From: Coleophoma eucalyptorum
Lineage: Eukaryota; Ascomycota; Leotiomycetes; Helotiales; Dermateaceae
Assembly: GCA_026120035.1 (NCBI GenBank)
Contig: JALRME010000012.1
Span: 124,001-188,000, forward strand
DNA length: 64,000 bases
Reading direction: 5' to 3'
This document shows positions 42,824 to 54,250 of the stretch, piece by piece. Every line of letters starts with the position of its first letter. Position 1 is the first letter of the stretch. The notes below the pieces were generated by a model. The model did no database searches. It saw nothing but the letters and a program-made list of their open reading frames with translations, and was not told the origin of the DNA. A program made the translations under genes and the position numbers.

Positions 42824-45800
42824 ATGGCTGGCGGTCCTGGCCAGCGTAAGGACAAGAATCCCCAGGGTTCAGGTTTGGAACCACCATCACAACCCATGCA
42901 AGGTGGTCTTGATGGTCCTTCCTCGCCTCCACCAACTGGTGGCCATCGAGGTCCAAATCCGTTCGGCCCCGGCTTACGCTTCGATCCAGCCAAGCCCGCT
43001 CAGAAGAAAGAGTCGGTCATTACCAATACCCGCATTGAGTTACCACAGGCGGCATATAAGCTTGACGGAGGAGTAAGTTTAACTTTCATTAATGTATTTC
43101 ATTCCATATAAAATGGAAAGAAACACCTAGCCCCAACTATCAGGACTTCCTAAGCACAGAGATGTCTTTAATGCTCAAGTATTTCTTGCGAGTGTGGAAA
43201 GCATTTTTATTGAACCTTCCTACGAAGTAGCAGCTCGCTTTTCTTCTGCGAGTATGCTACAATTTGCATTCTATGTCGGCAAACAGACACCTCTCTTCAA
43301 ACTTCAGCACATTTATACCATAGCACTCCGGATTTACCCCACAACACCATGAATTTACTAGAATTCTAGATTATGGGCATAAATTTTGCCTAAATAGGCA
43401 GAAGGATTGTTATCTAGCGTTTGCTCTGTTTGCATTCTTGCGATTTTGCTCACTGGCACCATCTCGAGAGGTATAAATACTGCCTTGCCATTCACTCATC
43501 CCTCTTCACTTACATCATCAGACACAGATCAGAACCACTCTAACACGCAATCATCCTCAATTGAAACATAATCAAGTTCATCTTACCTTCACCTACTTGA
43601 GTAGCTAGATTGTTGAGCCATCACCATCAAGTATCGCCTCACCTTCTTCCTCCAAGAATCCTTATACCTCTTGCCTCTTTCTTCACATCTCTCTATCTCT
43701 CTCACACATTCACACCCTCACGCCCTCAAAATTTCAATTCATTTCATCTTTCCCATGATCCACATTGTGATCAGTGGTCAAAATGGAGCATCTTAACTAC
43801 GCACGTTTTGATCCTGATACTAATGTGAAGAAGTATGATTCGATGTTCTCATCGCAACTTCCAAAGAGACCAAACTACAACACTGCTGGTAAGGAGATCC
43901 GAATTCGAGTCAACCAGTTCAAAGTCCTGGGATATCCTCAGAAGGACATCTTTCAATACGACGTAAGTTACCTTCTTCAGCTTTGAGCACTTCTGGTCTC
44001 TTCAAGACTAATAATACAGGTTCTCATCGGTTCTGGTGGTGAGAAGCGAGGCTTGATTAAGGCTGTTTGGGAGTCAAACACTGTCCAATCCCAGTTGAGA
44101 TCCCTCAGCAAAATTTGGATTTGGAACGGTGACAAGATTGCTTGGTAAGTTGTCACTACACCACACAACTTTCATCGTATCTTATTTCTACTCCAGGTGC
44201 GATGTCCGTATCCCTCGCGATGAATTGCGCATCAAGGTTGACCTTGATGCCGAGAAGGGACGCCCACCTCGACCTGACAACTCCAATATCTTCTACTGCC
44301 ACATCAAGATGACCAAGGTGGTTAGACTGGCTGTCATTGATGCTTATCTTTCCCAAAAGATGGCTTTTGATAATGCTGTTCTTGAAGCAATCAGTTTTAT
44401 CGACCATTTGATGCGTCAGATGCCTTCCCAACACTACTGTGCCATTAAACGTTCCTTTTTTGCTCGAGGAGGAAATCGCTTCGAGCTTGACAACAACATT
44501 GAAGCTATGAAGGGAGTCTACTCTTCACTTCGATTGTGCGACAAGGTCCCATCCTTTGGCCAAGGAACCGGTGTTGCTCTGAACGTTGACGTGGCTAATG
44601 GTACATTCTGGTCGGTCAAGGAGCTGCACACAGCTGCTCGAGACTTTTGTGCTGATCGCAATCGTCGAAAGGATTGGGGTGTTTTTCATCAGCTCATTGC
44701 ACCGGTTAAAGGACCAAATGGTCCTACTATGTCAGAGGAATTCAAGAACCTCCGCAAGATGTCGAAGCTGAAGTTTACTGTTGCGCATCAAAACCAGAAG
44801 GACCGAGGCAAGCTCCACACAATAAAGCGCTTCACATTTCCAAAGAGCTTCAATGGCCCTGAGGCTGCTCGTTTCAAGTATGCCGCCGAGGGTCAGCATG
44901 CCAAGAATACCTTCTTCCTTTGGAAAAGCTCCCCAGGAACCAATGTCGGCGAGGAGATCTCTATATTTGACTACTATAGAAAGAGATATGGTAGGACCCT
45001 TCAGTATCCAATCTTACCTCTAGTCGAGACCGAGCGATCTGGCTTCTTCCCAATGGAGCTTTGTACGATTGCCAAGGACCAGCAATATAGGTTCAAGCTT
45101 AACCCTGACCAGGTAAAGGGTCTTTTCTCTTTCAATATCTTAACACAGCTGACTTCTATCCCTAGACTTCCAAGATGATTAAATTCGCAGTCACTCGTCC
45201 AAAGGAGCGCATTGGGGCCATTTCTCATGGAGTTGGTATGCTCAAGTGGAACCAAGATGATTATTTGAAGGCATATGGTCTTCAAGTTGACCCTTCCATG
45301 TCAATAACCAAGGCTCGACTTCTTCAAAACCCCGAGGTCCAATTTGGTAGCAATGCTAAGCTCAACCCTGGCACTCTGGGTCGCTGGGACCTTCGTGGCA
45401 AGAAATTCTTGTTTGGTAACAAAGAACCTCTTAAGTCATGGGGCGTCTGTGTCATGGAAGAATGTGTGAACAAGGCACAACTGGATAATTTCTTAAAGAC
45501 CTTCATTCAGACTTACGTCGGTCACGGAGGCAATGTTGCAAATAAATTTCCGACAATCTACGTCTCTAGGCGTGGTGAGGATATTGGCGAGATGGTTGGA
45601 AAGTTCCGTACAGCTGTGGGCAACGCCAACCAACAAATGCCCCAGATAATGCTGTATGTTCTCAAGGAGCGCAACTCTTTCACATACGAGCGCCTGAAGA
45701 AGAATATGGAGTGCCGTTTTGCCACTGTTTCACAGAGTGAGTCTTAATCAACGTGTGTCCTCTCTTCAGCAGCTGACATCTATAGTGATGAACAGTGCCT

Positions 45801-47023
45801 ATGTTATTAAAGCTCAACCCCAATATTGCTCTAACGTTTGCATGAAGTTGAATGCCAAACTTGGCGGAACTACTTGCAAAGTCTTTGACAAGACTACACC
45901 TAATAACTGGTCCAGCAGTTTCTTTTCTAAGACTGGTGATCCAACTGGTCGTCCTACCATGGTAATAGGAGCTGATGTTTCGCACCCATCTCCGGGTAGT
46001 CCTCAAGCTTCCATGGCAGCATTGACTATGTCTTTCGATAGATTTGCTTGTCGTTACGCAGCTGCTGTTCAGACTAATGGCCATCGTGTTGAGATGATAA
46101 CTGAGGGTAATATCAACTCGATGATGATGCCGCTTTTTCATAAGTGGATCCAACAAGTCGGAGGTGGAAAGGGCCCGCAGCATATCTACTATTTTCGTGA
46201 TGGTGTCTCCGAGGGACAGTACTCACAAGTCCTCGAGCAGGAGGTCACGCACATGAAGAAGGCAATTGATGCGAAGTATGGCCAGAATGCGAAGGACGTA
46301 AGTTAACGTTACTTAATGCTCATGAGAACCCGACTAACTAGATTGATAGATTCGTTGGACTGTGGTTATCTGCTCTAAGCGTCATCACATTCGGTTCTTC
46401 CCCAAGGATGGAGATAAAATTGCAGGCGATAAGAACTCAAATTCTGTTCCCGGTACTCTGGTTGAGCGTGACGTTACCCACCCATTTGAGTACGACTTCT
46501 GTGAGTTGGAATTTCATCTTTGAATCAAAGCCATCAACTAACATGCCCCAGACCTTAACGCCCACTCTGCCATTCAGGGCACTGCTCGCCCAGTTCATTA
46601 TCATGTGATTTTGGATGAAGCTCGAGTTGCTCCCAACGACTTCCACAAGATGATATATCAAATGTCATACCAATACATGCGCTCAACCACACCGGTTTCA
46701 CTGAGTAAGTTTCATTCGTCTATTCAAGACTGCATTTCTAATATATTATAGTTCCTGCCGTTTATTACGCTCATCTTGCATCTAACCGAGCTCGTGCTCA
46801 CGAAGATGCACCTTCTAGCGGTGGACCTCGTGGTGGCCAGAAGTTTGTCGAGCAGATGCAAGATGACTCCAATCGTCAGAACATTGTTGGTCGTCCTCCA
46901 ACTTCTCAAACTAGTTCTAGTGGCCCCTTGCCCACTGAAGCTCGTCCTCTTGTTCCACTGGGTGCACCCAACAACCCTCCAGAGATGCTGGACAAGATTC
47001 GTTGTGGCATGTGGTATATTTGA
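42824..47023 (+). CDS. Argonaute (QDE-2-like) RNA-silencing slicer
   Basis: Small-RNA-guided endonuclease at the core of RNAi. Exons: 42824-43072, 43789-43962, 44020-44144, 44197-45112, 45166-45736, 45786-46297, 46350-46500, 46552-46704, 46752-47023, about 1040 aa. A Gly/Pro-rich N-terminus leads to ITNTRIELPQAAY, then DUF1785/linker, PAZ (about 44600-45000), MID and PIWI. The PIWI tetrad is complete: D742 (GADVSHP), E781 (HRVEMI), D817 (YYFRDGVSEGQ), H958 (YYAHLASNRAR); it ends CGMWYI. Everything from 43783 is secure. Linking exon 1 is inferred: its donor (GTAAGT, phase 0) fits an acceptor GAG at 43788, but that intron is 716 nt while the others are 47-57 nt. An in-frame ATG at 43783 behind a TATA box would give a 959-aa short form. 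Confidence 0.93.
43472..43479 (+). promoter_or_regulatory. TATA box of a possible internal Argonaute promoter
   Basis: TATAAATA lies about 305 bp upstream of the in-frame ATG at 43783. It is followed by a long C/T-rich stretch (43495-43770) like a fungal transcription-start region and leader. Together these suggest transcription can begin inside the first intron. Confidence 0.5.
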
Positions 47024-47898
47024 GAGTGATTTTAATTCTCGTACTGGATGCTTCTCATGGCTACTTGCGAACTACTGGAGCTGATATTCTTCGCGTTTTC
47101 GTTGCTGGCTTTCAGTCATTCGGACTCCTATCATGATCTCTTCGGAGCCTTTAGCTAGTCTCATGTTACATCTCTCTAGCTCAACAGGGTTAAGTAGCAT
47201 AATTTTTAGCCAGAACAATGCAGAAAAATCGTTGATTTTATATTCTTCGCTACATTTTGATATGGATTGTGTAACAGAGAACCTTTTAATGGTACTTAGA
47301 AGACAGCAAATATCTAAAAGGTAGGCTTGAAGATTTTTCTGACATTCACAGCTTTGAACAGTGGTATGTGTACAAATCACTTAGAATAGGGAGAGAAGAG
47401 AGCATCTAAGCCATGATTAGATTTCACTTGTATCAGTCCACAAGTCATACAAACTTAAGACCAAGGAAATCACTATGCTAGATGTCTAATATTGTTTCAG
47501 TGGCATTGATCAAGTAGCACATGGCGATTATGGAATAGAATTATCATACGGAGGTTAATAACACATTGCACACTTGAAATTATAAGGGATAGTTAATTAT
47601 TATGTGACAGACTGGTAGTTACGAAGAGTATGTGTTCATGGTATCAAGTCCAGCTGGCTTATTAGAGCATGGGCTACCAAAAGCAAGTATAAAGATAACA
47701 ACAATCAGATATCTTGGGGGCCCAGGAATGGGTGGATAATGTGACGAGCGAAGAGGAAGGGAATGTGAACGAATGAATTGCTTGAAATGGAAGAAATCGA
47801 GTCTCGGAAGTATTGCATTTTGTGAGTTTGTGAAGGTTCCAGATTCTTTGCTGGTATATTGTTTCATTGACTACCTGATTTACACAATGCCGAGGAAA
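47024..47898. other. Convergent 3' intergenic region
   Basis: 875 bp between the tail-to-tail Argonaute and NOP9 genes. AT-rich, no coding signal. Overlapping 3' ends here could yield antisense RNA, which is speculation. Confidence 0.5.
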
Positions 47899-50079
47899 TT
47901 AGATGGCATTCGCCCCGGTAGCCTTCCCTTCTTTCACGGCCTGCTTCTTTAGCTTCGTTTTCGCGAACTTCTCCCTTGCCAGTTCGATGGCCGTCTTCTT
48001 CTTGCCTCCAGCAGCGGCTTTACCACCCTTGCCATCCTTCTCCTTAGGAGCAGCAGTTTCCTCATGCGTAGCAGCGGTCTTAGAAATGAACCCTGACGAC
48101 GCAGAAGAGCCGCCTTCTCCATTCTTGACTTTCGAGACCCATTCACCACGTTTCCGCTTAAAAAGATCCATCATCCAGTTCCTCCATACGATACGGCCAG
48201 AGAAAGAGTCTCGCAACTCTGCTTCGTGGGCAAGGAGTTGAAAGGCAATTTTCTCCTTCAGGGATTGAAGCCCTGCTGTCCCTTGAAACAGAGCATCCAA
48301 AGTATGCGAGCCTGTGGATGTTGTGGCTAATCTGAGAACGGTATCCTCAATGGAGGTTGCGAGGAGATTGTTGATGAGTTTCCGGCGGAATGTGGTATTT
48401 GTTGGTGTTGGTTCGAGAGAGGCTTGAATTATGTGCGAGGTTGTGGTGTATAGACCAAGTATCAGGAGTGTTGGGGTGGGAAGTTTGAGAAGCGCAGTTT
48501 GCAGGAGTGTGCATGGGGGGCCTGGGATCTTGAGCATTGCCTGTGCAAGAAGTGAGCCGTGCAGTTGCTGGGGTGTTGTTCTGGGTGGTGGCATTGCTTT
48601 TGCTTCGGTCTGTTCCGTTGGAGCTGCTATAGCTTTGGTGAGGATGTCGAGGTCGACATCTGCCATCTTAAACACCAGTGTAGAAGGCTCATCACCATAT
48701 GCTGCGGAGATAGATTTTGTAAGCTCCTCGGAGTCAGCCCCTCTGGCTTCGCATCTCTCCAATAGCGTCTTGATAACGGTCGTTCTATTTCTGCTGACGA
48801 GCCCTTCGATTTGGGGGAGGATACTGGTGATAGCTTCCTCCAGATCTTCTTTGCTCAGTCGAGTCAGAACTCGAATAACTACATAGCTTGCAATTTCGTT
48901 TCGAGCAAGTGCGGCAATTCGCTCCTTGAAGACGCTACGGTAGATTTGCTTGAATAGTTTTCCAGGGGCGAATGTCATTACTGTCTCCAAGAGTCGTGAA
49001 CCAATGGCTTCGTAGATAAGTCCATTGATGAATGTCGCCGATTCACTGTCTGGCTTTGTAATATCGTCAGGAAGTAAAGCGGAGATTATTGTCTTTTGCG
49101 AAGAGTTGGCACCCTTCTTGCTGTTTGGATTCGTGAGTTCTAATTCAAGGAGGACTTGAAGGGTTGGATTGCCAGTAGGATGGGTGGCAAGGACTCGAAT
49201 GAATGATGTGTCCATGGTCGCGACAGTATCACTAATGATCTTATCAACGGCAAACTGGAACGATTCTGGGACAGCTCGCTTGTTTAGAGTAAGAGGAGTG
49301 GGTGCTGTATCAAGGCCGTTCACCCCAATCTTCTCCTTCTTCTTACTCTGAAGAAGCGTCCTTGTTGAAGACTGCTCCAGAGGCCTCCCGGAGAGAATGA
49401 CGAGAAGCACTCGTAGCGTATGAGAGGCGAATCGGTCCGTAAGGAGGAATGTCATTTGTCCCTCCAACTCGTTCAATGTATATAAGAAGAGATTTTCCAT
49501 GGACACAAAGACTTCATCGTCTTTGGTCTCCACAGGTACTTCCACATCCCCGGTCAATTCCTGTGTAACCAATGGTGCGGACTGTATGAAAAGCGTCTCA
49601 CAGCAATGACTTGCAAAGCGGTGCTGGATAAGATGTGCAAAGTTTCCACTGAACTTCTCGAACAGCTTCTTCTTTTGTTCTGGCGAGCTCAATAATATCA
49701 ATCTTTCCATAAGCCTCGAACACGATTGACTGCATGCGATCTTCAGTTCCTTTCCCTCTGCTTCACGGTATACGTTCGCCAAAAACATAGCTCGTTCTTC
49801 GGGGGAAGGAAAATCGTTCAGTTCGAGAAGTTCATCGGCCCGCCGGAAATATTCCTGTTCCTCGTCCTCCAGTAATCCATAAAAAGGTCTCTCCGAAGAC
49901 TCAACCCCATCTTCAGCTGCGACAGTATTATCGACACCAGCAACGGGGATATATTCTTCGACGGCAGGCTCTTGAGATCTTTGTCGTTTCGTAGACTGAA
50001 CTTCCTCTGTATCTCCACCATCCCGCTTGCGCTTCTTCTCTTCTCTCCTTCCTCGGCTGTGCTTATTCTCCTTGGGCAT
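47899..50079 (-). CDS. NOP9: Nop9-like pumilio-repeat nucleolar ribosome biogenesis factor
   Basis: Single exon, 726 aa. Nop9 is an RNA-binding PUF-like protein of the 90S/40S pre-ribosome that binds ITS1 and restrains Nob1. The start MPKENKHSRGRREEKKRKR matches the basic N-terminus of the family. Next come FYGLLEDEEQEYFRRADELLELNDF and a series of Puf-type repeats: SQSCSRLMERLILLSS, FAHLIQHRFASHCCETLF, MTFLLTDRFASHTLRVLL, HPTGNPTLQVLLELEL, AIGSRLLETVMTFAPG, NEIASYVVIRVLTRL and TTSTGSHTLDALFQGTAGL. The C-terminal 80 residues are Lys/Ala/Gly-rich, a likely nucleolar signal. Absence of introns is unusual for this window but fine for the family. Its start is 282 bp from the divergent decarboxylase gene. 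Confidence 0.93.
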   Translation of the reverse strand: MPKENKHSRGRREEKKRKRDGGDTEEVQSTKRQRSQEPAVEEYIPVAGVDNTVAAEDGVESSERPFYGLLEDEEQEYFRRADELLELNDFPSPEERAMFLANVYREAEGKELKIACSQSCSRLMERLILLSSPEQKKKLFEKFSGNFAHLIQHRFASHCCETLFIQSAPLVTQELTGDVEVPVETKDDEVFVSMENLFLYTLNELEGQMTFLLTDRFASHTLRVLLVILSGRPLEQSSTRTLLQSKKKEKIGVNGLDTAPTPLTLNKRAVPESFQFAVDKIISDTVATMDTSFIRVLATHPTGNPTLQVLLELELTNPNSKKGANSSQKTIISALLPDDITKPDSESATFINGLIYEAIGSRLLETVMTFAPGKLFKQIYRSVFKERIAALARNEIASYVVIRVLTRLSKEDLEEAITSILPQIEGLVSRNRTTVIKTLLERCEARGADSEELTKSISAAYGDEPSTLVFKMADVDLDILTKAIAAPTEQTEAKAMPPPRTTPQQLHGSLLAQAMLKIPGPPCTLLQTALLKLPTPTLLILGLYTTTSHIIQASLEPTPTNTTFRRKLINNLLATSIEDTVLRLATTSTGSHTLDALFQGTAGLQSLKEKIAFQLLAHEAELRDSFSGRIVWRNWMMDLFKRKRGEWVSKVKNGEGGSSASSGFISKTAATHEETAAPKEKDGKGGKAAAGGKKKTAIELAREKFAKTKLKKQAVKEGKATGANAI

Positions 50080-50361
50080 GGTGTAGGGATCGTGCAATTG
50101 CTTTGCTATACAAAGCTACAACAAGGTCCAACAAATTATTTGACGTTGGATATTTTTCTGCAACCAAAAAAGCCAAAGCGGTGAAGCAACTTTTCCCGCG
50201 GATCCACCCCTGCTTTTGATAAATACACCGCAGTCAATGACGTGCTAAACATGACTAAATCGTCTTTTTTTCAGGAACTTCAATCATTCAATCTTTCTTA
50301 CTTCTTCAACTGATCCTCTTACTATTAAATATAAGATACAAAACTTGTCTTGGCTATCACT

Positions 50362-52100
50362 ATGGGATCCAATGGTAATGGTGCCGCCTTCCAGGACGGA
50401 TCGGAGCAACCTCTAAATCGAGCAGACGAAGTTTCCGAGGTATGCAAAAACACTTCCAGGGCTCACACATTCAATCAAATGAAAATCTTTATGAGAACCT
50501 GCCAATTGCCCATTTGGTGGTTTTACTGACGCTCTGTGTTAAAGTTACTCAATGCTGTTCAAAAGCTCATAATTCCATTCATACGATCAGCCGATGAGGA
50601 TGCAGCGTTCAAAAGTTCTGGCCACGGGCTGTCAATCCCTGGCGGTGAGCCGCGAACAAGTCTCTTGGAGCATCACAAGCCCGAGGAACTGGTGAAACTT
50701 ATGAAATTTGATCTTCCCAGAAATGGGAAAGGAAAAGAAGGATTGCTGGAGACTGTCGAGCAAGTGCTCAAGTATAGTGTTAACACATGGGATCAAGGAT
50801 TTCTAGACAAACTCTATGCAAGTACAAACGCGGTAAGTAAACCAGATACGGAAATGAAATTGTGAAACTGAATTTTACCAGGTCGGCGTTATCTCCGAAC
50901 TTCTCTTGGCGGTGTTGAATACAAATGTAAGCAAGTATTGTGCTCATTTACCAGTGTATTATTGATGACACATGTTAGCTGCATGTGTTTCAAGTAGCAC
51001 CAGCTCTCACAGTCATCGAGAAGACGACAGCTCGGACCTTTGCCAATCTGTTTGGCTTCGATGGCCCTTATGCTGGAGGAATATCTACCCAAGGAGGGAG
51101 CGCCTCCAATACGACATCCATCATCCTGGCGCGCAACAATCTTTACCCAGATAGCAAGACGACAGGAAACGGAGACTATAAGTTTGTCCTCTTTACAAGT
51201 AGTCATGGTCACTACTCATTAGAAAAAGCCGCTCAAATGTGTGGTATGGGCACAGAGAATGTGTGGTCTGTTCCGGTCGATGCCCAGGGCCGCATGATCC
51301 CACAAGAATTAGAATCACTTATCACGAAGGCGAAGTTAGAAGGCCGGACGCCCTTCTATGTCAATGCTACCGCAGGAACCACAGTTTTAGGATCTTTCGA
51401 TCCATTCAAAGAGATCTCCGCAATCTGCAAGACCCACAACCTTTGGATGCACGTAGACGGAAGTTGGGGTGGATCTGTGATCCTCTCATCCAAACAAAAG
51501 CAGAAACTCTCAGGAGTTGAGCTCGCAAATTCGTTAGCAGTCAACCCCCATAAAATGTTGGGTGTGCCAGTAACATGCTCCTTCTTATTGGGGCCCGACC
51601 TGAGGACTTTTCACAAGGCGAATACCTTACCCGCTGGGTATCTCTTCCATGAGGTCAACGAGGGAGGCGATGTGTGGGACTTGGCTGATCTTACACTGCA
51701 ATGTGGTCGGAGAGGCGACAGCTTGAAGCTCGCACTGGCCTGGGTCTACTATGGGGCAAATGGATTCGAGAGACAGATTGACCATGCATTCTCCATGGCT
51801 TCATACATGGCGACCTTGGTTCAAGACAATTTAGACTTTGTCCTCGTTTCGGACAACCCCCCGCCTTGTTTACAGGTCTGCTTTTACTACGCTCCTGGTG
51901 GAAAATTGCATGCAGAAGACGCAAGAAACACTGAGGTAACAAGCAATATTTCCAAAAAGTTGATTCAAGCTGGATTCCTAGTGGATTATGCACCTGGCGA
52001 CCAGGGAAGCTTCTTTAGAGCTGTCGTCAACTCCCAGACAAAGAGAGGAACAGTAGAAGGGCTCATCAAAGCTATCATCGAAGCTGGAAAGGAATTATGA
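50362..52100 (+). CDS. Group II PLP-dependent decarboxylase (glutamate / cysteine-sulfinate decarboxylase-like)
   Basis: Four exons, 50362-50439, 50545-50832, 50882-50926, 50979-52100, total 510 aa. PLP-binding marks are intact: the SSHGHYSLEKAA segment with H213, GTTVLGSFDP, D297 in WMHVDGSWGG, and the Schiff-base lysine K329 in AVNPHKMLGVPVTCSFLL. The substrate-side segment WDQGFLDKLYASTNAVGVISELL is typical of the GAD/CSAD group. Such enzymes decarboxylate glutamate, aspartate, cysteine sulfinate or aromatic amino acids. Sequence reading cannot fix the substrate; lack of a C-terminal calmodulin-binding tail and the 510-aa size fit the animal GAD65/CSAD-like type rather than the plant/bacterial GAD type. 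No transit peptide is obvious. Head-to-head with NOP9. Confidence 0.9.
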
Positions 52101-52836
52101 GCGTTCAGCAAGAGATAAATATCGGACTGGATAAAATGCACGGTGTGCATGAATAAATTGAGCAACAGACCAATGTGAAGTCACATCTTGGCATTTACAA
52201 ACAAGGGGATGAGCACTTCAAGTCGGGCTTATACCACAGATTTATAGACTTTCCTTGTCATGCGATATTTCCCGTCCAACTTCTGATGTGCTGTTGACGG
52301 CCTTGCCAGACTAACCATGAAATTTTGAATCAGTATCAAAAGGGCATTCAAGATCAACTATCAGCAAAACCCCAGTGATTGAAGAACTTTTTAGCAAAAT
52401 TCCAGAATGCCGTGTTTACATTGGACATGGCGAATGGAAGACATGCAATTCTGATAGGCGTCAATCATCCATTTTCAAACGCAATCTGTACGCGATTGCA
52501 AGGAAGCTTCATAAAATGACTTCACAGATATCATAGTGGGTATGAGCTAAGTAGCTTTTCGATACTGGGAATATAAGTCTGATCTTATTCAATGAGCGTT
52601 ATAAGTTATGAACTAATGGAGCAACCAAAGATAAAACAATGCATAGCGGGTAATATCCAGCCATTTCTCTAAATCAAATGCATCAAACGCCAAGTTCTGT
52701 TTTTCTTTCCTTTTTGATGTTTTCCAGGCTGCGCTATGATAATACGGTCCAATGACAAAGACAAAAAAAGGAAAATCGTACACGGTTATCTTGAAAGGTA
52801 TCTATTGCACTACCCTTCACTCGGCTCCCGATGAGC
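52101..52836. other. Convergent 3' intergenic region
   Basis: About 735 bp between the tail-to-tail decarboxylase and repeat-protein genes. AT-rich, no supported feature. Confidence 0.5.
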
Positions 52837-54250
52837 TCAGACGCGTGCTGCTGAAGGTGATGGTGTTCCAGATGGGGGTGCTCCAGATGGAGGTGTGCCA
52901 GATGGAGGTGTGCCAGAAGGAGCAGCCAAAGCTCCGTTGGTTGGCATGGCGGCTCCTGATGGTGGTGGACCCGTTGGGGTACCGGAGGGCATTCCTGATG
53001 GAGCTGCTCCCGTTGGTTTGGCTCCTGATGGCATAGCAGAGGTTGCTGCACGAGCTTTAAGGCTGGATGGAACACCGGTTGGAGCGCTTCCAGATGGTGG
53101 AGTTCCAGAGGGAGGGGTTCCAGATGGTGCTCCGGAGGCACCAGCAAGAGCTCCGTTAGTTGGCATGGCTCCCGAAGGAGGAGTACCGGATGGTGGTGTG
53201 CCAGAAGGCTTTGGGCCTGATGGGACACCTGAGGATGCAGCACGAGCCTTAACACTTGGTGGAGCACCGGTTGGGGCGCTTCCAGATGGTGGAGTTCCAG
53301 ATGGAGGAGTGCCAGATGGTGGTGTACCAGAAGGCTTTGGGCCTGATGGGACACCTGAGGATGCAGCACGAGCCTTAACACTTGGTGGAGCACCGGTTGG
53401 GGCGCTTCCAGATGGAGGAGTTCCAGACGGAGGAGTGCCAGATGGAGGAGTGCCAGATGGCGGTGTACCAGAAGGCTTTGGGCCTGATGGGACACCTGAG
53501 GATGCAGCACGAGCCTTAACACTTGGTGGAGCACCGGTTGGGGCGCTTCCAGATGGAGGAGANNNNNNNNNNNNNNNNNNNNNNNNNNNNNNNNNNNNNN
53601 NNNNNNNNNNNNNNNNNNNNNNNNNNNNNNNNNNNNNNNNNNNNNNNNNNNNNNNNNNAAGTTCCAGACGGAGGAGTGCCAGATGGAGGAGTGCCAGATG
53701 GCGGTGTACCAGAAGGCTTTGGGCCTGATGGGACACCTGAAGATGCGGCACGAGCCTTGAGGCCTGCTGATGTACCAGTTGGAGCTGCTCCCGATGGAGG
53801 TGCTCCTGATGGTGGTGTTCCTGATGGTGGTGTTCCGGATGGAGGTGTGCCAGAAGGAGCAGCCAAAGCTCCGTTGGTTGGCATGGCGGCTCCTGATGGA
53901 GGTGGGCCAGTTGGAGTACCAGAGGGCATTCCTGATGGAGCTGCTCCCGATGGCAAAGCTGAGGTTGCTGCACGAGCTTTAAGGCTGGATGGAACGCCAG
54001 TTGGAGCACTTCCAGATGGTGGAGTTCCAGAGGGAGGGGTTCCAGATGGTGCTCCGGAGGCACCAGAAAGAGCTCCGTTAGTTGGCATGGCTCCCGAAGG
54101 AGGAGTACCAGAGGGAGGTGTACCAGAGGGAGGTGCACCGGATGGCATTCCACTCAAAGCACTGGAAGTCCCAGCTAGAGGAGCGGCATTGGCAGGTAGT
54201 CCTGCACAGAAGAGGAGTACGAGAGAGGCGACATTGGCGTTAAAATGCAT
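52837..54250 (-). CDS. Secreted low-complexity protein with PSGTP and KARA repeats, interrupted by assembly gap
   Basis: Starts at 54250 with a typical signal peptide (MHFNANVASLVLLFCAGLPANA, predicted cut before APL) and ends at a stop at 52837. The mature protein is almost entirely Pro, Ser, Gly, Thr and Ala in five-residue PPSGT units. A higher-order unit of about 40-50 residues is marked by KARAASSGVPSGPKP (or KARAATSALPSG), closed by SGSAPTGAPPSV; KARA occurs six times outside the gap. A second recurrent motif is MPTNGALA. There are no cysteines after the signal peptide and no GPI signal. Ns fill 53563-53658; the coding frame differs on the two sides by one base when 96 N are counted, so the gap size is nominal. 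Function is unknown; a wall or matrix protein, or a processed repeat precursor cut at KAR, are possibilities. The open frames on the opposite strand are antisense artefacts. Confidence 0.75.
52840..54165. repeat. 15-bp tandem repeat array, with longer nested units
   Basis: On the plus strand the basic unit is CCAGATGGAGGAGTG-like, 15 bp, repeated with small changes. It is nested in near-identical units of about 126-141 bp around 53160-53560 and again beside the gap. High identity between copies suggests recent expansion by slippage or unequal exchange and explains the assembly gap. Confidence 0.9.
53563..53658. other. Assembly gap of 96 N
   Basis: Run of 96 undetermined bases inside the tandem repeat. 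If the gene is intact the true length must leave remainder 2 on division by 3, because the flanking coding sequence totals 1318 bases. Confidence 0.98.
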
